A stretch of 64,000 bases of DNA from Thermococcus sp. Bubb.Bath (GCF_012027595.1 NZ_SNUR01000001.1:434001-498000); one strand, 5' to 3'. Shown: positions 30,288 through 39,196, counted from the first letter of the stretch. Numbers and translations: made by a program. Notes: a model not told the origin generated them from the sequence alone.

Positions 30288-32363
30288 TCACCTCCGCCTA
30301 ACCATTACCACCGCGAGGCCGGCCACAAGTAGCCCTGCAAGAAGGTAGATGAAGACTCTACCGTGGCTGTTTCCACCCCCCAATAGGTGGAACCCACTCG
30401 AACCGCTAATGCTGACTGCTACCTTGTCCTGAAAGACCTGCGCATTCCCCTGATCAACCACAACATTCAGCTCGTATGCATCGTACTCGAGATGATCCGG
30501 AACCGCAAACGCTATTGAAACATTCTTTTCAGTGAGCGGGGCAACTGAAATGCTCTGGTTAATTGGGTTGGATAGGAAGCCGCCGGAGACCACGATCGTG
30601 TAGTACTGCACGTCGGAACTTGGGTTCTTGAAGTGAATGACGATCGCGCCCTCGCTACCCTTCTGCACGGTGAGGGTCTTCGTCTTGAGGGTGATGGCTG
30701 GATTCACTTGGATGGAATATTCTGCAGTCTGGCCGTTCCACTGCAGATCGAGCGTGTAGGAGCCTTCCTTCGGGATTTTTGGCTTGAAAGTGTGCGCCTC
30801 ATATGGACTAAATGCGTATGAATCACTCCAAACTTCATTGCCCTGACTATCCTTCAGAATTGCAGTAATGAGGTAGCTTTGACCACTACTCTCACTAACA
30901 ATCAGTTCGTTCTGTCCAACCTGCCATTCTGAAGGCATCTGCACCGAGAACGGGAGCGGCTCAACCTGGTAGGCGACGCTCTTCGTCGTCGTGTAAGTCT
31001 TGCTCTGAATAGCATCGTGGCTTTCTACTGCAATCGTGAACCCGTGCTGGCCAACTGCTCCTGCCTTAAACTTAATAGAAACCTGCGTCGGGCCGCTGAT
31101 GTCGCCGAGGTAGTATTTCCCCGATTCTGGAGAGACTACGGAGCCGTCTTTTTCAACTGATACAAGGTTCTGGAGACCTGAAATGCTCAGGTAAGTGTTG
31201 TGGGTCGCGTCGGTAGTGATTGGTGAGAGAGTAAAAGTGAGCGTATAGATGGTGTTCTCAGGAATGCTGATGTTTGTAGGGAAGTTTTCAAGCGTGAAAG
31301 CCGCGCTGGAGGGATACATCTGAACAGAAAGAGAAGTGTCCCCCTGAACGTCAATCGTCTTAGTAACGCTCCAGTAACCGTTTTTCTCAAAAGTGAGCGT
31401 ATGCGTGCCCTTTGTGAGCTCCAAAGTTCCCCCATCGTCCACCGTGCCCAAAACCGTGCCATCCGTGTCCTTCACCGTTACACCCGAAAGGCTCTGACCG
31501 CTTAGAGCGTCCTTAAGCGAGAACTGAACGTTATCAGTATAAGGGATAACGTCCAGCTGATTAGTTACTGTGAAACCAGATTTTGATACTACCGTATCCC
31601 CATTTCCAAAAATAACTATTGTTGCTGCCCCTCCAGTATATTTAGAGTTCCAGTAATCATAAATCTTCAAAGCAATACCAACATGAACCCCCGTCCTCGT
31701 TTGTAGTCCTTTATCCTCTGAAACACCGAGATTTGACGTCGCTTTCGAATGGACAGCCGCAACACCGAACCACGTCGAAGCATCAGAGAAGTTATAGACA
31801 CCCATGTCAGGAATTCCATAGACGCCAACAGCCTCGTCAGAACTATCTGATCTCAAATCAAAGCCCGCAAAGGCGACAGTCGTAGCATTAGAAAGCTGAA
31901 CCTCCCCGATGAAAGTATTAGACCCAATCCAGTTCGCACCCTTCACAACACCATAAGCGTATATTTTTGTAACACCACTTAAGCCGTTTATGTAATACTC
32001 TGTTGACGAAAGCGTATAAGTAATGTTCAGCTGCGTCTTAACGTCATTTATTGCTTTCTCGAACTGCATTTTATTTGTCCTGTCGTAAACAAATAGTGCG
32101 TAAAGGTCTGAAAGTGTCGATACACTAAACACATAGTCGATATAATCCTGACCAGGCTCAACCTGAACCGATAGCGTCGAACCAGAAGGTAACCAGATGT
32201 TGCTATCCTGAACCGACGTCGCCGAGATATTCACCGTATCCAAATAGTATTCCCTCACTATGAACTGATACCCCGAACTAGTATCTGCCCTAACCGAGCC
32301 CGTCCCTACCGTCAAGAGCGAGCCGAGCACTATCAACGCCAGCAAAACGCCTAGCTTTCTCAA
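30288..32363 (-). CDS. Large secreted surface protein with PEGA-like and NEW3-like domains
   Basis: A 691-residue protein. The TTG start at 32363 is chosen because GGGGGTGAGAAC precedes it and it begins a clean signal peptide (LLALIVLGSLLTVGTG). An N-terminal beta domain is followed by a PEGA-like repeat near residue 290 (SGVTVKDTDGTVLGTV, GTHTLTFEKNGYW), two beta-sandwich domains, an NPCBM/NEW3-like domain near 555-650, and a C-terminal membrane helix with an RRR stop. It is rich in Thr, Ser and Val with several glycosylation sequons. Probably the main receptor-binding or spike protein together with its downstream neighbour. Confidence 0.65.
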   Translation of the reverse strand: MRKLGVLLALIVLGSLLTVGTGSVRADTSSGYQFIVREYYLDTVNISATSVQDSNIWLPSGSTLSVQVEPGQDYIDYVFSVSTLSDLYALFVYDRTNKMQFEKAINDVKTQLNITYTLSSTEYYINGLSGVTKIYAYGVVKGANWIGSNTFIGEVQLSNATTVAFAGFDLRSDSSDEAVGVYGIPDMGVYNFSDASTWFGVAAVHSKATSNLGVSEDKGLQTRTGVHVGIALKIYDYWNSKYTGGAATIVIFGNGDTVVSKSGFTVTNQLDVIPYTDNVQFSLKDALSGQSLSGVTVKDTDGTVLGTVDDGGTLELTKGTHTLTFEKNGYWSVTKTIDVQGDTSLSVQMYPSSAAFTLENFPTNISIPENTIYTLTFTLSPITTDATHNTYLSISGLQNLVSVEKDGSVVSPESGKYYLGDISGPTQVSIKFKAGAVGQHGFTIAVESHDAIQSKTYTTTKSVAYQVEPLPFSVQMPSEWQVGQNELIVSESSGQSYLITAILKDSQGNEVWSDSYAFSPYEAHTFKPKIPKEGSYTLDLQWNGQTAEYSIQVNPAITLKTKTLTVQKGSEGAIVIHFKNPSSDVQYYTIVVSGGFLSNPINQSISVAPLTEKNVSIAFAVPDHLEYDAYELNVVVDQGNAQVFQDKVAVSISGSSGFHLLGGGNSHGRVFIYLLAGLLVAGLAVVMVRRR

Positions 32364-32367
32364 GTTC

Positions 32368-32721
32368 TCACCCCCTAACTCCATAGTCAACCCCAATTCC
32401 ACCGATCAGAGCCAGCAGAAGCGCGAGGTTCTGAACAGAGTTCTTGAGCGCGTTGAGAAGAGCCGTGCCGTTCGCCTGATAGAGCGCCGCCAAGAAGGCC
32501 AGGAGCATCATGTCGTAGAGTAGCACGCGCCAGCCGCTCGTGAAGGGCTCGATAATGACCAGCGCCCTGTTCCCCTTGTTCGTGACTGCCCAATGCATTA
32601 TCACACCGCCGACCGCTCCGATAGCTAATGCTTCCTTCGTCATCACTGGCCACGCGATCTTGAACCAGAAAGCCGCGATCAGCAGAAAGAGGGCCAGCTG
32701 CAGAGCACTCTTCGACTTCAT
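32368..32721 (-). CDS. Small polytopic membrane protein
   Basis: A 117-residue protein with three or four hydrophobic helices (ALQLALFLLIAAFWF; EALAIGAVGGVIMHWAV; VLLYDMMLLAFLAALY; LALLLALIGGIGV). It has a basic N-terminus and a soluble loop NKGNRALVIIEPFTSG. It overlaps the coiled-coil gene upstream by four bases. A second candidate for a membrane component of the virion. Confidence 0.6.
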   Translation of the reverse strand: MKSKSALQLALFLLIAAFWFKIAWPVMTKEALAIGAVGGVIMHWAVTNKGNRALVIIEPFTSGWRVLLYDMMLLAFLAALYQANGTALLNALKNSVQNLALLLALIGGIGVDYGVRG

Positions 32722-32909
32722 GTCGCCGTCACCCTTCGCGCTTTTGTCATGCGAACCTGCTTCAAACGTGCGAGCTCGGCCTGCTTCTGCTGCAGAATCC
32801 GTACCGTCTTCGCCTTCTCCTTCTGTAGTCCGCTCAGCATTTCAGAGAGTTGCGAGTTGTACCGCTTCCAGAACTCAACTTCCCGCTCAAGCTTCTCAAG
32901 AGCGTCCAT
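32718..32909 (-). CDS. Small coiled-coil protein, first gene of the structural operon
   Basis: A 63-residue protein that is one continuous coiled coil (LEKLEREVEFWKRYNSQLSEM) with a strongly basic end (RMTKARRVTAT) that could bind DNA. The ATG at 32909 follows GAGGCGGTAGT. It lies about 70 bases downstream of a predicted minus-strand transcription start. Confidence 0.6.
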   Translation of the reverse strand: MDALEKLEREVEFWKRYNSQLSEMLSGLQKEKAKTVRILQQKQAELARLKQVRMTKARRVTAT

Positions 32910-32996
32910 ACTACCGCCTCCAGAGGACTTTGCCGATTGAAAAAGCCTGATTAGAGTGGAGGAGGGCCCGGAGGGCCTAAAAATGAGAGTATGCTT

Positions 32997-33010
32997 CTGA
33001 TATATAAGAA
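32997..33010 (-). promoter_or_regulatory. Promoter of the structural module
   Basis: On the minus strand CGAGGATTCTTATATATC gives a BRE-like purine stretch and a clear TATA. Transcription would start near 32980 and cover genes from 32909 down to 24006 or further, with only short gaps between them. Confidence 0.6.
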
Positions 33011-33066
33011 TCCTCGAAACTGAAATGAGAAAGAGCGTAGAAGCAGATGAGAAAAATTCGCAAAGG

Positions 33067-33234
33067 TCAGATTTTAGTGTCCCGATAGAGTTTTCTGATT
33101 GCAAGTCTAACAACTGCCGACTTGTTTTTCAACCCCAATGACGCGGAGAGCTCCTCAATCATCCTGTGCGTCTCATCATCAATTGAGAAACCCCACACGT
33201 ACGAGCCAGTTTCATTTAGTTTCCCCCGGGCCAT
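33067..33234 (-). CDS. Small ribbon-helix-helix protein
   Basis: A 55-residue protein whose ATG at 33234 follows GGAGGTGAATGGAGG. A strand (SYVWGFSID) and two helices (ETHRMIEELSASLG, NKSAVVRLAIRKLY) form a typical ribbon-helix-helix DNA-binding unit. Adjacent to the structural promoter (TATA 57 bases away), so a role as its repressor or activator is plausible. Confidence 0.7.
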   Translation of the reverse strand: MARGKLNETGSYVWGFSIDDETHRMIEELSASLGLKNKSAVVRLAIRKLYRDTKI

Positions 33235-33250
33235 CCTCCATTCACCTCCT

Positions 33251-33391
33251 TCATCTTTTCAGGACTTTTTCATATTTCGAGGCCCACTTTCGAGCCTCCC
33301 ACCATGTGGCAAACATGTCATACGCCAGCGCAGAGAGCACTACCACGAATACTCCACCAAAAGCAAGCCAGATAAGCTGAATTGGGTTCAT
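33251..33391 (-). CDS. Small single-span membrane protein
   Basis: A 46-residue protein whose ATG at 33391 overlaps the integrase stop (ATGA) and follows GGAGGGTGAGGG. One membrane helix (LIWLAFGGVFVVVLSALAY) and a basic cytoplasmic end. Function unknown. Confidence 0.6.
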   Translation of the reverse strand: MNPIQLIWLAFGGVFVVVLSALAYDMFATWWEARKWASKYEKVLKR

Positions 33392-34305
33392 CCCTCACCC
33401 TCCAAAACCTTCTTCAGGTCGTCAACAACCGCAGAATACCACTCATCGGCCAGAATCTCCAGATTGAGGTAATGTTTTTCCAGAACTCCGCGCTCAGCCC
33501 TGCCCTGGATGAAGTTGATGACTTCAAACGGGCAGCCTTGTCTTGCCAGGAACGTCGCGAACCATTCCCTTACTGCTGCAGCCGAGAACTTGACGCTCTT
33601 CTCTGTTTCCCTAATTGAGCGAAGTTTGACCCGGAGCCTGTTCTTTACATGCTCATAGTCAAGAGGAAGTTGTTCAAGCTCAGAAAGGGCAAAGTCGCGC
33701 GGCAGGTATGCGTAGAAGGCTTTCTTTTGGCCCTTCTGGCGGTGTAAGGGGTATTTCGCGATGTTTGGGTGCTCTTCTGGAAGGATCAGCTTCTCCCGGT
33801 CAAACTCATTGAAGAGCTCGACCACTGCTTTTAATCTTAGACCAGAGAAAACCAGAGCTTTGTAGATTGTTGCCAGAACAGGATCTTTCTGCTCGTAATA
33901 CTCTAAAGCGGCCCTTATTTGCTCATTTGAAACATTTACCTTCCGTGGCTTGACTGGCTTCGTCCAGATGATCTCTTTTAGATCAAGATGCTGCTCGCGT
34001 GTTATCAGTCCCCTGCTTTTGAGAAAGTTCACAAAACTCCTGAGAGCCTTTGTGATGTGCCTCTTATATTCTATTGATATTAGTGCTTCTTGGAGGTCCT
34101 CATAACTCTGAATCATATATGCCTTGAAAAACTTCTCAAGGGTGGCGGGGTAACGGCGCTTCGTTTCCTCTGTGGCAACTCTGAGGGAGAGCCATTTTTT
34201 ATATGCCTCTTTATGTTGAGACCAAAACGCATTTAACGGCATTTGGGGGGAGGACTGTAGCTTTCGAGCCCGCGCCCCGGGTTCAAATCCCGGCCGGGGC
34301 ACCAA
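33388..34305 (-). CDS. Integrase C-terminal fragment, int(C), SSV-type tyrosine recombinase
   Basis: The catalytic part of the integrase. In the integrated state an ORF of 305 codons can start at TTG 34305 inside attR, but no promoter or ribosome site precedes it. The tyrosine-recombinase residues are visible: Arg157 in SGLRLKAVVEL, Lys in KGQKKAFYAYL near 194, Arg246 in AAAVREWFA, Arg269 in IQGRAERG and the nucleophile Tyr279 in EKHYLNL. The intact protein in the circle would have 362 residues, with the int(N) ribbon-helix-helix domain in front. Excision would need a complete integrase supplied by another copy. Confidence 0.88.
   Translation of the reverse strand: MVPRPGFEPGARARKLQSSPQMPLNAFWSQHKEAYKKWLSLRVATEETKRRYPATLEKFFKAYMIQSYEDLQEALISIEYKRHITKALRSFVNFLKSRGLITREQHLDLKEIIWTKPVKPRKVNVSNEQIRAALEYYEQKDPVLATIYKALVFSGLRLKAVVELFNEFDREKLILPEEHPNIAKYPLHRQKGQKKAFYAYLPRDFALSELEQLPLDYEHVKNRLRVKLRSIRETEKSVKFSAAAVREWFATFLARQGCPFEVINFIQGRAERGVLEKHYLNLEILADEWYSAVVDDLKKVLEGEG
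34261..34304. repeat. attR, 44-base direct repeat
   Basis: Identical to 12329-12372 and identical to the 3' half of tRNA-Glu. It marks the right end of the provirus. The following 305 bases to the trm5 gene hold no gene and were originally the region after tRNA-Glu. Confidence 0.92.
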
Positions 34306-34609
34306 ACAGCCCTTTCTGACGAAAGCGCTGGCGGAATGTGATTAACTGTTCAAACTGGCTTATTTTCAAATTGAATATCCATTTGGATTCGCCCCATTTT
34401 TATAGTATTAACAGCAAAAATCAGCGTTCGCTATTGTTCGAGCATCTTAACGGAGGGCAGGAGTAGGTGATGGTGCCTTTTATCAGGGTTCTACTCTATA
34501 AATTGCGGTTTCATGAGTGCCTGCTCCTCTTAGTGTGTTCAAGGCGGTGAAGCAAACTGCAAACTGCCTAGCTGAAAAATCTTTTTAACCATCCATCCAA
34601 CTCCATTCG
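34305..34609. other. Gene-free host region after attR
   Basis: No convincing ORF or RNA. The last part has the TATA of the next gene (aatctttttaac, about 34578-34589). Transcription would start at about the ATG at 34610, so a leaderless mRNA is expected. Confidence 0.5.
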
Positions 34610-35605
34610 ATGCTCGCCGTAAAAGTCCCCAAGCGTGAAGCAGAGAGGATGAGAAGAAAGCTCCTCGAACTCGGCGTCCTGGCTAAAGGGTACTCTCCAA
34701 AACGCGAAGGCGATTTTGTATTCTTCCCCGTCACAGGGCCAGTAGAGGGGTTCGAACTCGTCGAGGCCGAGTTCAAGGAGACTGGGATAAGGCCCCACAG
34801 CTACCGCGAGGTCGTGAAAGTTCCAGATGAGCTGAGGCCGCTTCTCCCGAGTTCATTTGACATCATCGGCGACATCGCAATAATCGAACTCCCCGAAGAG
34901 CTCATGGAGTATGGAAACGCCATCGGGGAGGCTATCCTCAAAGTCCACCGCCACATAAAGGCGGTCTTCGCAAAGGGGAGCAGTGTCTCCGGGGAATATC
35001 GGGTGAGGGAGCTGATCCATCTGACTGGTGAGAGGAGAACGGAAACACTCCACCGCGAGAACGGGATAAGGCTGAGGCTCGACGTCGCAAGGGTTTACTA
35101 CACGCCGAGGCTCGCCACTGAGAGGATGAGGGTCTTCGAGAAGACCCGGCCGGGAGAGGTAGTCTTTGACATGTTCGCGGGAGTCGGCCCCTACTCAATC
35201 CTCCTTGCCAAAAAGGCAAAGCTCGTCTTTGCCTGCGACATAAACCCCTGGGCGATAAAGTACCTTGAGGAGAACAGGAGGCTCAACAAAGCTTTCAACG
35301 TCATCCCCATCCTCGGCGATGTGCGGAAGATAGTGGGCCAGGTCGAGGCTGATAGAGTGATAATGAACCTCCCCAAGTTCGCGGGTAAGTTTTTGAGGGA
35401 GGCCATGGTGAGTGTTAAGTCCGGCGGAACAATCCACTACTACGGCTTCGGCCCGGAGGAAGACCTGTTCTCGGAGCACGAGGCGAAGATAAAGGCCTTC
35501 GCGAGGGAGCTGGGCTTTAAAGTGGAGTTCCTCGACGAGAGGAAGGTCCGCCCCTACGCGCCGAGGCAGTTCAACATCGCGATAGATTTTAGGGTTTGGA
35601 AGTGA
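34610..35605 (+). CDS. trm5: tRNA (guanine-37-N1)-methyltransferase, Trm5 family
   Basis: A 331-residue class I methyltransferase that makes m1G37 next to the anticodon to prevent frameshifting. It has an N-terminal D1/D2 region, then the AdoMet site VVFDMFAGVGPYSILLAKK near residue 184, VFACDINPWAI near 205 and the catalytic-site MNLPKFAG near 249 (NLPx motif). Length fits Trm5b. The ATG is predicted to be leaderless. It flanks the provirus and is of host composition. Confidence 0.9.
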   Translation: MLAVKVPKREAERMRRKLLELGVLAKGYSPKREGDFVFFPVTGPVEGFELVEAEFKETGIRPHSYREVVKVPDELRPLLPSSFDIIGDIAIIELPEELMEYGNAIGEAILKVHRHIKAVFAKGSSVSGEYRVRELIHLTGERRTETLHRENGIRLRLDVARVYYTPRLATERMRVFEKTRPGEVVFDMFAGVGPYSILLAKKAKLVFACDINPWAIKYLEENRRLNKAFNVIPILGDVRKIVGQVEADRVIMNLPKFAGKFLREAMVSVKSGGTIHYYGFGPEEDLFSEHEAKIKAFARELGFKVEFLDERKVRPYAPRQFNIAIDFRVWK

Positions 35606-35688
35606 AAGGTTTGTTTTGTGTGGAAAACAAGGTTATAGCGCAGGCGTTTTCCCAATAAGACACCAAAAATGTTAGAAAAGGAAAGGCA

Positions 35689-37014
35689 TCACTTCCCCGC
35701 TATCTTCACGTTCTCAAACTTTATGTGCGGTGTTATTATCGTGTTCATGAAGGGCATTACAGTCTGCTCCTTTGAGACCTCGCTCGCCTGCTGGAGAAGT
35801 TCGTAGACGTTGCCGGCTATGAGGAAGACGCTCGACCCCTTAACTTCACCGTCCTCTATGAGGAACGCGGGGTTAGCGGTTACCGCGAAGTTTCCGTTGT
35901 CCTGGTTGCTTGAGTGTGCACCCTGGAGGCCATCCACGAGGTAGCCCCTGTCTATCTCTGATATAATGTCTTCCAGTGGGCGCTTCCCCTTCTCTATCAC
36001 TGTGCTGTGGAAGCCTATGCTGATTCCGCCGCTCCTTACGTCCCTCTTACCGTTTCCGGTGCTCTCGGTACCGTGAACCTTCGCCCAGTAGTTGTCCCAT
36101 ACGAAGCCCTTGAAGGTTCCAGCATCGATGAGGACGTTCTTTCTGGTGGGAACGCCCTCACCGTCCGCTACCACTGGTTCGAGGGCCAGTGGGTGGAACG
36201 GGTCGTCGTAGAGCGTTATGACGTCGCTCGCTATCTTCTCTCCGATCTTCCCTGCCAGGGGCGTCGTCTCCTTAACTAGCCTTTCTCCGCTGAAGGCTGG
36301 AAGGAGAGCATAGCTGAAGAGGCCAGCTATGGCCCAGGGGCCGAAGATTAGCGGTACTTCCTCGTTCTTACTCGGCACGACGTTGTAGGCCCACTGGACC
36401 CTCTGGGAGGCCCTCTCGACGACTCCTTCAACGTCGAGGTTTAGGTCTCTGCGCGCGTCGAAGTCGAAGATTCCCGGGGTGACGACGCCTCCCTTCCTGC
36501 CAACGAATTCCAGGAAGAAGAACGCCGCCCCGCCCTCCTGAAAAACGTCTATTCCGTGGGAGTTGAGAATCCTCCTCTCCTCCCAGCTTACACCGCCTTC
36601 TCCACCTGCAACGACGAGGTTCTCGTCCTTCTCGCGGGCGAGCTTCATGCCGCGGACAAGCATCTCGACGAGGGCATTCGGTGAGGCTTCCCTGAGCTCG
36701 TAGTTCGGCTTTGGTTTTTCTCTGTACTTGCCCGGTTCTGGGAGGGAGACCCACTTCTCGTCGGGTGAGTTGAGCTTCGCCATCTTTGCCGCCTGTTCTA
36801 TGGCCCCTTTCACCTTCTCCGGCTCGTCACTGTCGACAATAGCCAACCCAAGGCGCCTGTCCTTAATCCCGCGGATTACCGTTACTGCGCCGCTCCTCGT
36901 TGATGCTATAGAAATCTCGTTGAGCTCGACGCTCGCCGAAACGTCCCTTGAGCGGTAGACCGCTATCTCAAGCTCGTCGAAAAACTTCTCGCCGAAGCGT
37001 ATGAGGTTCTCCAT
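35689..37014 (-). CDS. tldE: TldE/PmbA-type subunit of the TldD/TldE peptidase
   Basis: A 441-residue protein of the PmbA/TldE family, the non-catalytic partner of TldD. Family signs are the glycine-rich strands GGISIGFHS and GYLVDGLQGAHSSNQDNGNF in the C-terminal third and the lack of an HExxH motif. The ATG at 37014 follows GAGGTGGTGG. It lies ten bases after tldD, in one operon. The archaeal substrate is unknown; in bacteria the pair processes peptides such as microcin B17. Confidence 0.88.
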   Translation of the reverse strand: MENLIRFGEKFFDELEIAVYRSRDVSASVELNEISIASTRSGAVTVIRGIKDRRLGLAIVDSDEPEKVKGAIEQAAKMAKLNSPDEKWVSLPEPGKYREKPKPNYELREASPNALVEMLVRGMKLAREKDENLVVAGGEGGVSWEERRILNSHGIDVFQEGGAAFFFLEFVGRKGGVVTPGIFDFDARRDLNLDVEGVVERASQRVQWAYNVVPSKNEEVPLIFGPWAIAGLFSYALLPAFSGERLVKETTPLAGKIGEKIASDVITLYDDPFHPLALEPVVADGEGVPTRKNVLIDAGTFKGFVWDNYWAKVHGTESTGNGKRDVRSGGISIGFHSTVIEKGKRPLEDIISEIDRGYLVDGLQGAHSSNQDNGNFAVTANPAFLIEDGEVKGSSVFLIAGNVYELLQQASEVSKEQTVMPFMNTIITPHIKFENVKIAGK

Positions 37015-37024
37015 CTCCACCACC

Positions 37025-38392
37025 TCACCCGATGATTATTCCTCCGTCGAAGCGCATGTGCGGGCCGCCGGAGCTTACGAAGGCCGTCTGTCCCTTGCCG
37101 CAGAAGCCGACCTCAAGGCCGAAGTCCTTGCCGACCGCTGAAATCTTCTTGAGGGCCTCGATGGCGACTCCAGTAATTGAGGTGTCCCTTATCGGCTCGG
37201 CGATCTCACCGTCCCTGATGACGTAGCCCTCCTGCACTCCGACCTGGAAGGCGCTGTTAAGCTGTGCCTGTCCTCCTCTGAAGTCAACGACGTAGTAGCC
37301 GAACTTGACATCCTCAATCAGCTCTTCAAATGAGTGGTCACCTGGCTCGAAGAGCGTGTTTCTCATTCTGATTATCGGAGGATAGCGGTAGCTTTCCGCT
37401 CTGGCGTGTCCGTTTGGTTCTATATCCCACCTGGCCGCGTACTCGCGGTTTAGCATTATCTGCCTGAGAATCCCGTTCTCGATGATGTGGATATCTTTGA
37501 CGGGGACGCCCTCGTCATCATAGCGATCGTTTCCAAAGCCGCCGTCAACGTACCTCTCGCTCATTGTGACATACTCTGGGGCTATCTGCTTGCCGATTAA
37601 GTCCTTGAAGGGTGAGTTTATCGTGAGGTCCGCCTCAGCGAGGTGCCCCAAGGCCTCGTGCGCTATAATCCCGACCACTATCGGGCCAGCGACGATGGGG
37701 AACTCGCCGCGCTTTGGAGCCACACCTTTGAGCTGGCTCCACATCTTCCTTTTCAGCCTCTCGGCGACCTTCTCGTTTGGCTCCCTCTCGGTCATCAGCT
37801 CCCAGCCGTAGTCCACTGCTCCAATGCTGTCCCTAGCCATGGCGAGCTTGCCGTCGGCCTTGCCCGTCACATATGTCCCTTGATAGAGGTAGTTGTAGTC
37901 CCACTCTATTCTGGTCCCCTCGTTGGTGAGGAGGAGCTTTTTACCACCGCCGTCCTCGTAGCGTACCTGGACGCTCTTTACGGCCTCGTCTTCCTTGAGG
38001 AGCTTCTCCAGCTCGCGGAGGTGGTTCACTTTCTCCTCGATGTCAACTTCCCTCGGTTTGACCTTCATCTTGCTCTTGACGAAGTCTTCCACCGGCTTTA
38101 TCTCGGTCAGCTCTATCTTCTCCTTCTTGGTCTGTGCCGCTGCCTTTGCCAGCTTGTAGGCCTCCTCGATCTTCCTCTCAAGGTTTGTGAGATCGCTGGT
38201 CGAGGCAAATCCCCATGCTCCGTCCGCCAGAACCCTTATGGCAACGCCTCCCTGGAGCTTGCCGGTAAAGCTCGTAAAAACGCCGTCCTTAAGGCCGAGC
38301 GTTGTCTTCTTCAAGTCTTCATAGCGGAGCTCTATGTAGTCCGCCTTGAGGTTTTTCTCAGCCCACCGAAGGGCCCTTTCAAGTTCTTCCAT
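37025..38392 (-). CDS. tldD: TldD metallopeptidase
   Basis: A 455-residue zinc metallopeptidase. The HExxxH signature appears as IIAHEALGHLAEADL near residue 245, with VDGGFGNDRYDDEG and YVVDFRGGQAQLNS further on. The start at 38392 follows GGTGATGGCC; in-frame ATGs at 38398 and 38410 are possible. It forms a two-gene operon with tldE, and the pair acts as a heterodimer in the cytoplasm. Confidence 0.9.
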   Translation of the reverse strand: MEELERALRWAEKNLKADYIELRYEDLKKTTLGLKDGVFTSFTGKLQGGVAIRVLADGAWGFASTSDLTNLERKIEEAYKLAKAAAQTKKEKIELTEIKPVEDFVKSKMKVKPREVDIEEKVNHLRELEKLLKEDEAVKSVQVRYEDGGGKKLLLTNEGTRIEWDYNYLYQGTYVTGKADGKLAMARDSIGAVDYGWELMTEREPNEKVAERLKRKMWSQLKGVAPKRGEFPIVAGPIVVGIIAHEALGHLAEADLTINSPFKDLIGKQIAPEYVTMSERYVDGGFGNDRYDDEGVPVKDIHIIENGILRQIMLNREYAARWDIEPNGHARAESYRYPPIIRMRNTLFEPGDHSFEELIEDVKFGYYVVDFRGGQAQLNSAFQVGVQEGYVIRDGEIAEPIRDTSITGVAIEALKKISAVGKDFGLEVGFCGKGQTAFVSSGGPHMRFDGGIIIG

Positions 38393-38617
38393 GGCCATCA
38401 CCGTTGACATTTGTCCAGGATATGTTCCCCCTGGGATATAAAAGTCTTTTGAGACAAATTGAACATTTCGATGAAGGTCGAAAGAAGATCGAGCTTCCTA
38501 TTACTAGAATTGTGTATAATCTAATTAAAACTTTATCATTCCCACTTTATTTCAAGCAAAAATGTTACATATGATGAGCGAGAATAGTATAATGCAAAAA
38601 CCCTGTTGGGGGGGTCA

Positions 38618-38903
38618 ATGAGGAAGCGTGCACTGCTGGCCGTATTTGTAGCCCTCCCTATGGTGGGAGCGTATGGTGCCTACGTGATCAGCTACCCTAG
38701 GTATCCCGAGGTCAAGGGCTGTGTGAATCCTTTTGCAGTTACAAAGTCAGTGGGCAGAGTTCAGGAAAAACTGGTCAGAGCTTCATACCTTCTTTAAACT
38801 TGTGGCCACAAAAGACTTCTGGAAGCTGTCTAAGCCATGGCAGGTGGATTACAGTGCATGTAGCTGGGGTTCATATTGCAGTGGATGGACTCCTGGCCCG
38901 TGA
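38618..38903 (+). pseudogene. Small secreted protein gene, apparently frameshifted
   Basis: An ORF begins at ATG 38618 (after GGGGGGTCA) with a signal peptide (ALLAVFVALPMVGAYGAYV). It meets a stop at 38797. From about 38720 the +1 frame is open, with a natural-looking end (FRKNWSELHTFFKLVATKDF and further Trp- and Cys-containing residues) to TGA 38903, just before the next gene's ribosome site. The switch lies near cctttt. A real frameshift, a sequencing error or two overlapping genes are all possible. Confidence 0.45.
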
Positions 38904-38914
38904 GGGTGATAAAA

Positions 38915-39196
38915 ATGAACACGTGGGCTGGAGTAATTATAGTCCTGGGCATTTCCTTTCTCATCTATTTCTATTTTAAAACACAGATAAGTACACCTAA
39001 AGCAGGGCTGATAGCCATCACAACATATATCCTCCTTGGACTGGCCATGGTGGTCATCGGATGGAACATCAGCCCCTGGGCAATACCTCCTTCCCGGTCT
39101 CGTGGTGGCTTTTTTGGACGTCCTCCAGCTCATACAGCACTCTTAGCGATCTTTTTGTCTCCCCGCTTCAAAATTCCATTGAAAGCTTCGAATTGA
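38915..39196 (+). CDS. Small membrane protein, unknown
   Basis: A 93-residue protein whose ATG follows GAGGGTGATAAAA. Two membrane helices (TWAGVIIVLGISFLIYFYF; LIAITTYILLGLAMVVIGW) are clear. The last 40 residues (after ISPWAIPPS) are basic and unlike a normal ending, and two other frames there are also open, with a TTTTTT run at about 39112-39117. The C-terminus may be affected by a frameshift. Confidence 0.5.
   Translation: MNTWAGVIIVLGISFLIYFYFKTQISTPKAGLIAITTYILLGLAMVVIGWNISPWAIPPSRSRGGFFGRPPAHTALLAIFLSPRFKIPLKASN

Larger units (their letters stand above)
12329..34304. mobile_element. Integrated virus-like element (provirus) in tRNA-Glu
   Basis: Bounded by identical 44-base copies of the tRNA-Glu 3' part (12329-12372 and 34261-34304); the circular form would be 21,932 bp. 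Integration splits an SSV-type tyrosine integrase into int(N) at the left end and int(C) at the right end. Contents are small regulators, a transglycosylase-like gene, a nuclease-like gene, a PIN pair, a packaging-type ATPase and a block of membrane and surface proteins. Size, integrase class and lack of an icosahedral-capsid gene suggest relatives of Thermococcales spindle-shaped viruses such as TPV1 and PAV1. I could not compare sequences, so the relation is inferred. No gene looks decayed apart from one small ORF, so it may be inducible. Confidence 0.9.

Noticed and set aside
37643-38407. A 254-codon plus-strand frame over tldD
   Set aside because: Antisense shadow of the TldD gene, Leu/Val/His-rich with no ribosome site.
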